Shown here piece by piece: positions 8,401 through 13,139 of a stretch of DNA of 13,139 nt. The stretch covers positions 1-13,139 of the forward strand of contig CALASN010000113.1 of assembly GCA_937888735.1 (NCBI GenBank). Reading direction: 5' to 3'. Every line of letters begins with the position of its first letter. The first letter of the stretch is position 1. Origin of the DNA: UBA5499 sp002426275 (GTDB taxonomy: Bacteria; Bacillota; DTU084). The notes beneath the pieces were generated by a model. That model was not told the DNA's origin. It was given only the letters and a program-made list of their open reading frames with translations, and did not search any database. The translations under genes were made by a program, and so were the position numbers.

Positions 8401-10282
8401 TGGCAGGCTCCGTCCAACCGCTGCCAAGATCCTCCGCATTGTAAGCCTGCACTCGCCAGTACCAGATCCCGGGCAGCAGCGCTTCTCCCTCTGGAACTGT
8501 ATAGCTGGCATCAAGCAAGGGTTTGCTGATTGTGCCGCTGCCGAAATCCTTGCTCTTAGAGAACTCCAAATCGTACTTCACAATCCCCTGGCCGCCCGTC
8601 CAGGTGAAGGTGGGCGGCCCTGCAATTTCTTCATTGTCTGGGGACAAATCAGCAGGCAGGGACACACTTAAATCTACATTCGCGCTTCTGACTGCGGAAC
8701 ACTCTGTGGCGAAGCCAAATTCGTTCACCCCACAGACCCGCCAATACCAAGTGCCAGACGGCAAAATCTCGGTCTTGTCCAAAGTATAGCTGGTACTTGC
8801 AATCCCCGAGACGGTTTTAACGTTTTCGGCGAAGGTCTCGGAAAGGGAATATTCCAAAGTGTACGTCGCAGCATCCGCTGCCTGTCCCCAAACGAAGGTA
8901 GGCAGCTGCGCGATTTCCTCTCCCTGGCTTGGCGAGACGGCCACGGGAGCGGCGAGGCCCGCCTGGAGCGCCACCGCTGTGGGCGTATACCTGGATTCGT
9001 CCGTGGCGCTGGCGCGGAAGACCACATCGTCTATGTCACCGTCTGCGCTGAATGCGCCCTCCTTGCCGCCGATCGCCAGCTCTCCGGCGCCGCTGCCCAG
9101 GGCGGCGCGCTGAGTTGTGAAAGCCATCCGCCTGCCGTCAACGTAAAGCTCAGCGCCTTTATTCCCTGACCAGACTGCCTGAATCTGATACCACTGTCCT
9201 GCTTCCCACGGCACTGGAGCTGACGCCAAGGACAAATCCGTCTCATCTCCCGCTTCGGCATTGAACAGCCTCAGAATCAGCTTTCCGTCCGCGCTCACAT
9301 ATAGGCCTAAGCCTTCCGCGAAGGAAACCAGATATCTGTCCGCGCCGGGCAGACTCCAGTTGGGCCGGAAACTCAGATCGAGGCTGCCGCTGCGGCGGAA
9401 GACGGAAGAGGCGGCATAGCTTATGCGATCGTTCGCAGTGCCGAAGCTCACCGCGCCGCCAAAACGTCCCGCAGGCTCAAAAGCAGGCTCTCCATAGACT
9501 GCGCCTGCGCCCGCGGCCTCTGTCAGATCCGCGCCGTCAAACCGGGCCTCCAGACAAGTCCCGCCGTTATAAACTCTAATGGGCGCCGGGTTAACTGTGA
9601 TCGTCTTTGACTGATCCGTCTGCAAAATGAATTCATCGATAACTCCCAGCGCCGGAGCATTTGATTTATTGGAATTGCCCACATAAAATGACAGATTGCC
9701 GTCTGGTATCCCCGCGCTCCGCCTGGAATCCCGGGCCACAAGCTGTCCGTTGAGATAGATGGAAGAGCCGCCGTCGTAACCCCAGACAGCCTGAATGAAA
9801 TACCACTGCCCCGCTCGCCAGGGAATCACGCCGGAGGTGGCATTAGATGTACCGGAACCTACAAGGTAATGCCTCAACTTGCCCTCTTTGGTGATCTCCA
9901 AAAGCCAGCCCCAGTTCAATTGGGCCAGCACTCTGCTGGCGCTATCCGCCGTCAGCTCGGCAAGGCTCCAGTCAGGCTGATACCAGAACTGGATGTTTCC
10001 TCTTGTCCGATCCACCCATTGGCCCAGCGGGTAGGAGACCACGTCGCCGGCTCCGGAGAACCGCATCGCCTGACCAACCTTGCCCTGCACATAAGCGGGC
10101 GCGCCTGAAATGGCGCCGGCTGTATTGGTGCAACGATTCATCACATTCCCGTCAAAATCGTAAACTATCCTTGCGCTATTGTAGCCTTTGCGCTCCAATT
10201 GGATTAAATGGCTCTCCGCCGCCCAAATCCGTACGCAGAGCATAGCGCCCGCAAGCAGCAGAGTTAACAAACGTCGCCGCAT
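5468..10282 (-). CDS. Giant secreted modular protein: two LamG-like, Fn3-like, jelly-roll, Big_1-like, discoidin-like and FlgD-Ig-like domains
   Basis: 1604 residues, no catalytic motif recognised. Layout by eye: signal peptide about 1-22; two LamG/concanavalin-like domains about 30-225 and 240-425 (each with a W.AGQWY.IQAVW strand); Fn3-like 445-540 and 543-632; jelly-roll-like 637-795; Fn3-like 800-893; jelly-roll-like 898-1056; invasin/Big_1-like Ig domain 1062-1150 (PADGSSTAQVAARVTDAAG); discoidin/F5-8C-like 1155-1302; Fn3-like 1309-1398 and 1407-1498; C-terminal FlgD-Ig-like domain 1510-1604 (NPFRIRQGAVRISYLI, KVYNLAGKLVRTV, WDGRDQNGRAVLAGPY). Fn3-like modules share a WYWRV strand (512, 607, 868, 1374; WRV near 1475). 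The mix points to glycan or surface binding outside the cell. The C-terminus resembles both FlgD-Ig repeats and type A sorting signals of type IX secretion, so it may be an export/anchor signal. The ATG at 10282 follows GGGGGTGG, 15 bases after the upstream stop codon. Confidence 0.8.
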   Translation of the reverse strand: MRRRLLTLLLAGAMLCVRIWAAESHLIQLERKGYNSARIVYDFDGNVMNRCTNTAGAISGAPAYVQGKVGQAMRFSGAGDVVSYPLGQWVDRTRGNIQFWYQPDWSLAELTADSASRVLAQLNWGWLLEITKEGKLRHYLVGSGTSNATSGVIPWRAGQWYFIQAVWGYDGGSSIYLNGQLVARDSRRSAGIPDGNLSFYVGNSNKSNAPALGVIDEFILQTDQSKTITVNPAPIRVYNGGTCLEARFDGADLTEAAGAGAVYGEPAFEPAGRFGGAVSFGTANDRISYAASSVFRRSGSLDLSFRPNWSLPGADRYLVSFAEGLGLYVSADGKLILRLFNAEAGDETDLSLASAPVPWEAGQWYQIQAVWSGNKGAELYVDGRRMAFTTQRAALGSGAGELAIGGKEGAFSADGDIDDVVFRASATDESRYTPTAVALQAGLAAPVAVSPSQGEEIAQLPTFVWGQAADAATYTLEYSLSETFAENVKTVSGIASTSYTLDKTEILPSGTWYWRVCGVNEFGFATECSAVRSANVDLSVSLPADLSPDNEEIAGPPTFTWTGGQGIVKYDLEFSKSKDFGSGTISKPLLDASYTVPEGEALLPGIWYWRVQAYNAEDLGSGWTEPASVIVTQSPAGYLLPVDSFEGDTAVWLWNSASGISSGMSYSAEQVADGQKALKINYNFTGNGYVSIGMNRPLTAKPTYLGLKVWVPETEVGRQLSYRLKDEDGDVGKRTIILAQSGWNYLELPVDVGREYGGDGNFAYPRALAEILVEANLKQSGYLYFDQLRAIYKPGEIAYAPDGLCPGSDEALASSPDFSWNQAAEAASYVLEFSKLSNFSASETVTVRDLTDTSYAVPEGQALLPGRWYWRVRSVNANGYASTWSDAESVLIAQTPKGYNLLLDGMEGDLAAWWWSSHASVSGSVGYSSELTHQGSQALRINYDFTNATAGYGSVGLNKPLPGKPQALGMWVYVPPSEVGRKLAYRLRDEDGTFGKGETTLSKSGWNYLEVTTDVAREYGGDAAVDWPRTLVELIVDRNLKTQGFLVVDELRAIHRRGEPAFVQVEVDPEKLPADGSSTAQVAARVTDAAGAAVPDGTEVDFAITAGQITSSGVVAAGVAYAQVTASVLADDEVVVTASCAAARGTAYLNMGEMINWAFAGRGGKINVSSETEMYPRQAANDGRTEAYAWKPGEFWAAGPIAFPQWLEVQLSGPKLIRRIDSHMFQVQSDPWASDGKMTIRDFDLEYFDGTNWRKLGSVKGNKAQLVKYRFQPVVAEKVRLIITGMNSWASARLCEIQVWGPGAYEPPATPQLLGPEPDETVIDGLPVLDWQPASGAQSYLVQLSRQPNFEGAEEFPAAEDSFQAQAALAAGIWYWRVAARDELGILGAFSPARSFTVSAVQSKAAPELLYPKRDGLVLERQPRFQWQAVEGAAGYVLEYTVQDNFNNDSVTRVQTQDAFYAPQTELEVAVTYNWRVRALDESGNFLTAFCEAAGFSVVQLEAGLLSSHLRCAPNPFRIRQGAVRISYLIGGETTVTIKVYNLAGKLVRTVTSKAWRLRGYYEEVWDGRDQNGRAVLAGPYIVQLEARTGGQKVVLRQVIVAVK
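7115..8656 (-). repeat. Tandem duplication of an Fn3-like plus jelly-roll module inside the giant gene
   Basis: The block encoding residues about 543-795 (8656-7898) is repeated as residues about 800-1056 (7885-7115). Both units run Fn3-like domain with WYWRV, then a short linker (SPAGY.L / TPKGYNL), then a jelly-roll-like domain. Shared marks in the second domain include YRL.DEDG, SGWNYLE and REYGGD, and an ending of the form GxLxxDxLRAI. The copies have diverged clearly at the DNA level, so the duplication is not recent. Confidence 0.8.
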
Positions 10283-10297
10283 CGTTCCACCCCCTTG

Positions 10298-11851
10298 TTA
10301 AAACTGAAACTGAAGCTCCGTTCCCAAGGCATTGTCAGTGAAGTTCGCCGCTTCGTCTTTGCCCCTTATAGTTAGAAAATGGCTATACACAGAAAGCCCA
10401 GGGGCAAATGTGTACTCCAGACCAAGTCCCAGCTGCCTGAGGCTGCTTTCGGCAGAACTACGGAGCGTCACGGACTTCTCAAGGCCAAAGATCAAAGCCA
10501 GATTCTCCCTCAAGCCCCAGATCAGCTCGGAATCAACGATATATTCTTTCATCTCAATTGCCTGCGGGCCCTGACGCAGAGCGCTGTTGTACACGACTGA
10601 GCTTTTCACAAGCAGGCGTCCTAAATCCGCCTCCATGGCCGCCTCAGAGCGGGCATAGCGGCAAGGATTCCCGGCTATCGGCCTGAGTTGATCGTCCCGG
10701 GGCTCCAGTTCCGAAGCCAGGCCTCCGCCTAAAAGCAACGCCAGGCGAGCGAATTTCAGCGTTCCCGTAAAATAAAGCCGCTGCCTGTTTGGAGTCGCCT
10801 TGCCCAAAGGCAGAAGCTGATCCGAGGCAAAAGACTGTCTTATGAGCGAAGACAAAGTTTCCGCAGGATAAGCGGCCACGGAAACGAAGTCGGGCTGATT
10901 GTAAAGGTATTCAACGTCAATTATGGCTCTCTGGAGCGGCACTTTGGCGTTAACCCTGACGGCGACACCGTCTACCGGTTCCGCCGGCTGGGCGATATTG
11001 TCGTCATAAGAGCTGACAGCGAGCTCGCCGCCCAATTCCGCGCGCGGCAGCTTCACCGCGAAATCGCCGCTTGCCACTAGGTTGGAGATGGGATTGCCCG
11101 CAATGGCGCCGGCATAGCGCGTGTAATCTTTATCGTCCACGTAAACCAAGTTCAGTCCCACTTGGGTCTCGGCTTGCGGACGCAAATTCAGCCTCATTCC
11201 CCGCAGCGTCTGGGCGAAGATATTGAGCTCCACGTTTTCATAGCCGCTGGCGGCCCAGAGCAAGTCAACCCAGCTGGACTCCTCCGGCTGAAAAGAGAGA
11301 TTAACCCCTTGCAGTTTCTTAGTTTGGTCCTCCCTGGACGGCGGCAGGCCAAACTCCTGCTGCCGCTTGAGCAGATATGGAGCATAAAGATTGGCAATGT
11401 CCGGCTCCGAAAGCGTCAAAGGCGTGTATGACTTGAGCAACTCGCCCATTTTGAGCTTTACATTGCTGTCAAGCTGAAATAAAACCCTGGTAGTGGTAAC
11501 GCCTTTCCTGGTCAGCCGCATTGTACCCTCCGCGGTGGCGCCGGGCACCAGCTTAAGGGCAAAACCGAGATCCAGGAAATGATTTTGCGTGACTGCCCCG
11601 ACGCGCTGGCCTTCGGAATTAAAGCCGTAATCGTCAAGCAAGAAGGCCTTCCCTTCGCCCTGCAACGAAAAGCCCAGCACTTGATTTTCCAGATTGCGCT
11701 GTCTGACATTGATTTCGGTGAAATTGCGCTGCAGGCCCAGAAGCTGGCTCCGCAGGCTCATTAATTGTCTTGCCGCGTCTTCCGCCGCCTGGCAACCCAA
11801 CGCAAACATGAGCATTACCGCCAGAGGGAAGCAGCGTTTAAAATTTTTCAT
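10298..11851 (-). CDS. Predicted outer-membrane beta-barrel protein with N-terminal coiled coil
   Basis: About 517 residues; I do not recognise a named family. It starts with an export signal (MKNFKRCFPLAVMLMFALGCQA). The cysteine does not sit in a good lipobox (ALGC, with no Leu at -3), so lipoprotein or cleaved signal are both possible. Residues about 27-57 (RQLMSLRSQLLGLQ onward) show heptad spacing of hydrophobics, a short coiled coil. From about 65 to the end the sequence alternates polar and hydrophobic residues in strand-length stretches with turn-like gaps, and it closes with GTELQFQF; a terminal Phe is typical of outer-membrane barrels. A GELLKSYTPLTL segment (about 136-147) resembles a segment in the upstream barrel. 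Start choice: ATG at 11851 is 10 bases after AGGAG, ATG at 11857 only four, TTG at 11860 one; they differ by three residues at most. A porin-like or surface-display role is inferred. Confidence 0.72.
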   Translation of the reverse strand: MKNFKRCFPLAVMLMFALGCQAAEDAARQLMSLRSQLLGLQRNFTEINVRQRNLENQVLGFSLQGEGKAFLLDDYGFNSEGQRVGAVTQNHFLDLGFALKLVPGATAEGTMRLTRKGVTTTRVLFQLDSNVKLKMGELLKSYTPLTLSEPDIANLYAPYLLKRQQEFGLPPSREDQTKKLQGVNLSFQPEESSWVDLLWAASGYENVELNIFAQTLRGMRLNLRPQAETQVGLNLVYVDDKDYTRYAGAIAGNPISNLVASGDFAVKLPRAELGGELAVSSYDDNIAQPAEPVDGVAVRVNAKVPLQRAIIDVEYLYNQPDFVSVAAYPAETLSSLIRQSFASDQLLPLGKATPNRQRLYFTGTLKFARLALLLGGGLASELEPRDDQLRPIAGNPCRYARSEAAMEADLGRLLVKSSVVYNSALRQGPQAIEMKEYIVDSELIWGLRENLALIFGLEKSVTLRSSAESSLRQLGLGLEYTFAPGLSVYSHFLTIRGKDEAANFTDNALGTELQFQF

Positions 11852-11861
11852 TCCCATCAAA

Positions 11862-11867
11862 CTCCTT
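11862..11867 (-). promoter_or_regulatory. Ribosome-binding site before the second barrel gene
   Basis: The minus strand reads AAGGAG, just after the TAG stop codon of the upstream barrel gene (11872-11870). Three in-frame start codons follow: TTG at 11860, ATG at 11857 (four-base spacer) and ATG at 11851 (10-base spacer). The last gives the more usual distance and a standard MKNFKR signal-peptide start. The tight linkage to the upstream stop codon supports co-translation of the two barrels. Confidence 0.6.
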
Positions 11868-11869
11868 TG

Positions 11870-13139
11870 CTAAAATTTCACGGTTAAGGAGGCTGTATAA
11901 TTATCGCGGATCCAGGAATTTTGAGTATTGCGGGTCCACAGTCTGCCAAGGGACACTTTGCTTTCGGAGTTCAGGTAATAATCTAAGGCATAAGCCAGCC
12001 AGCTTTCCTGGGTGGTGATCGTTACATACTGGCTGCGTTTGTATTTCTTGGTCTCGGCCTTATATCTGCCCGAGAGGCTCCAGCCCTGGCTCAGGCGCCA
12101 GTTCCAATTGAGATACTGCACAATGCTGGTCTCAACCTGCCCAGGCATTTTTGCGTCATAAGCCTTTCCCAGCATATATGTCCCGGCCAGGCGCAATTGG
12201 CTCAGCGGCAGCCACCGGCAGCTGCCGACAAATGTGTATTTGTCGCGATCGATTCCTTCATACCCCGCTGCAGCCTTACGGTCCGCGGCCTCCCGCCAGA
12301 TCCCAACCGTACTTGTGAGCTTGGCCAATTGGGGAAGATCCAAGCCGAAATAGGTTGTCAGCTCATGGGTGAGAGACTTCTGGGGTTTTGGCAGTTCCAC
12401 GAAATAATTATTGCGAATTGTCAGGCCGAATCCGCCTGGAAGCTTAGTTTTGCGAAAATAAAGCCGCAGACGCTGCTTATCGCGAAAAGCGGACGCTTCG
12501 TTCAAATGTGAAAACCACTTATCAGGAATCCCAGGCTTGAAATACTCTTCGCGCATTTCGCCGTAACTTGAAGTAAAATTCTGATCCGTATAGCGATAAT
12601 TCAGCGTCAAGGTTGTATCCGGCCAGCTATGAGCGCTTTCCAAGCTGAAGGCAAGAGGGGCTTTCTCACCGGAACTCAGAGCCAATTCTCCGTTCACGCT
12701 CCAGTCTGGCCTGAAATTAGCGTTCCAATTGACGCTTGAGACGTACTTGACGCTGAGAGGGACGCCGCTTTCAGGGTCTAAAGAATAGCTCTCGACCCTA
12801 TTGAACCCCAGATTCCAAACCGTAGACACTCTTTTAGAGAGCCGCAGGCCCGCAGTATAAGGATCGTCAGCCTGTCTGTGTCTGCCCACGAACGTCTCCA
12901 GCCGCCAGCCTCCCGCCGGCCCTGTGAACTGAAGCCCGTAAAACCGTCTGGGCGTCCACCATAAATCGTCCAGCGTAAAAGGTGAAAATCTGGTTTCAAA
13001 GTAACCTGCCACCACTTTATACGGGCCGTCCCTATAAGTCAGAGCAAAGCGCGAATCGGGAATCGTTACCTCTCCGCCTTTCAGCTCAGAGCCCGCCTCT
13101 TGGCTGAAAGGCGGAGAGGTAACGATTCCCGATTCGCGC
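11870..13139 (-). CDS. Predicted outer-membrane beta-barrel protein, 5' partial
   Basis: The frame is open without a stop from 11870 to the right edge, about 422 codons, so the true start is outside the window. A GTG at 13015 lies inside a continuing strand (ALTYRDGPYKVVAGYF) and is not a believable start. The visible protein is a run of amphipathic beta strands rich in Tyr, Trp and Phe with short turns, ending YTASLTVKF; the terminal Phe and overall pattern fit an outer-membrane barrel. Near the N-terminal side it carries AGYFETRFSPFTLDDLWW, followed by GLQFTGPAGGWRLETFVGR, which resembles a region of the next gene. I know no named family for it. The part encoded by about 13103-13139 comes from one arm of a perfect inverted repeat at the edge and may be artefactual. 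A glycan channel or surface receptor role is only inferred from the neighbours. Confidence 0.68.
   Translation of the reverse strand, partial: RESGIVTSPPFSQEAGSELKGGEVTIPDSRFALTYRDGPYKVVAGYFETRFSPFTLDDLWWTPRRFYGLQFTGPAGGWRLETFVGRHRQADDPYTAGLRLSKRVSTVWNLGFNRVESYSLDPESGVPLSVKYVSSVNWNANFRPDWSVNGELALSSGEKAPLAFSLESAHSWPDTTLTLNYRYTDQNFTSSYGEMREEYFKPGIPDKWFSHLNEASAFRDKQRLRLYFRKTKLPGGFGLTIRNNYFVELPKPQKSLTHELTTYFGLDLPQLAKLTSTVGIWREAADRKAAAGYEGIDRDKYTFVGSCRWLPLSQLRLAGTYMLGKAYDAKMPGQVETSIVQYLNWNWRLSQGWSLSGRYKAETKKYKRSQYVTITTQESWLAYALDYYLNSESKVSLGRLWTRNTQNSWIRDNYTASLTVKF
13049..13139. repeat. Perfect terminal inverted repeat, 37-base arms with 17-base loop
   Basis: Positions 13049-13085 are the exact reverse complement of 13103-13139, with 17 bases between. 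The outer limit of the palindrome is set only by the window end, so it could be longer. It lies within an open reading frame, where a perfect 37-base hairpin is not expected. It is most simply a fold-back chimera at a contig end, as seen with multiple-displacement amplification or with assemblies that turn around at a palindrome. A real hairpin is possible but less likely. Confidence 0.95.

Noticed and set aside
6149..8476. Recurring DNA string near cgccagtaccagatcc
   Set aside because: The copies simply encode the conserved WYWRV strand of the Fn3-like domains. Spacing is domain-sized and irregular, so this is neither a CRISPR array nor a mobile repeat.
13013..13015. GTG at 13015 as the start of the right-hand barrel gene
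   Set aside because: The frame continues open upstream with convincing beta-strand sequence, and no ribosome-binding site precedes the GTG. The gene is partial instead.
13049..13139. Terminal palindrome as a transposon end, attachment site or terminator
   Set aside because: No transposase or integrase gene is nearby, there is no T-run, and the arms lie in coding sequence and end exactly at the window edge. An artefact explains it better.

Overview
The window carries five genes, all on the minus strand. They are packed head to tail with gaps of about 10 to 65 bases, so they were probably read as one transcript from right to left. In transcription order they are: an outer-membrane beta-barrel protein that runs off the right edge (13139 to 11870); a second beta-barrel protein with an N-terminal coiled coil (about 11851 to 10298); a 1604-residue secreted protein made of tandem carbohydrate/adhesion-type modules (10282 to 5468); a 1251-residue secreted clan GH-A glycoside hydrolase with a C-terminal CBM9-like domain (5402 to 1647); and an ABC-transporter sugar-binding protein (1616 to 234). 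A strong hairpin followed by a short T-run lies directly after the last gene. Past it come a sigma70-like promoter and an orphan Shine-Dalgarno sequence, suggesting that another gene starts just beyond the left edge.

Organism: two adjacent proteins look like outer-membrane barrels (alternating beta-strand patterns, C-terminal phenylalanine), so the host should be diderm. The FlgD-Ig/type-A-sorting-like C-terminus of the giant protein and its architecture are common in the FCB group and in several uncultured diderm phyla. I cannot name a phylum. Base composition is slightly GC-rich by eye and shows no obvious break along the window, so I see no sign of recent transfer. No mobile element, tRNA, rRNA or CRISPR array is visible.

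How the genes may work together (inference): the layout looks like a polysaccharide-use locus built without a SusC/SusD pair. The barrels could pass or display glycans at the outer membrane. The giant modular protein could bind polymer outside the cell, the hydrolase could cut it, and the solute-binding protein could hand released oligosaccharides to an inner-membrane ABC importer whose permeases are not in the window. A jelly-roll-like domain found twice in the giant protein appears, in diverged form, at the N-terminus of the hydrolase, which suggests the two act on the same material. A role in making or remodelling the cell's own surface polysaccharide is not excluded.

Caution at the right edge: the last 91 bases form a perfect inverted repeat (two 37-base arms, 17-base loop) ending exactly at the window end. 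This looks like a fold-back assembly or amplification artefact, so sequence from about 13103 onward may not be real.
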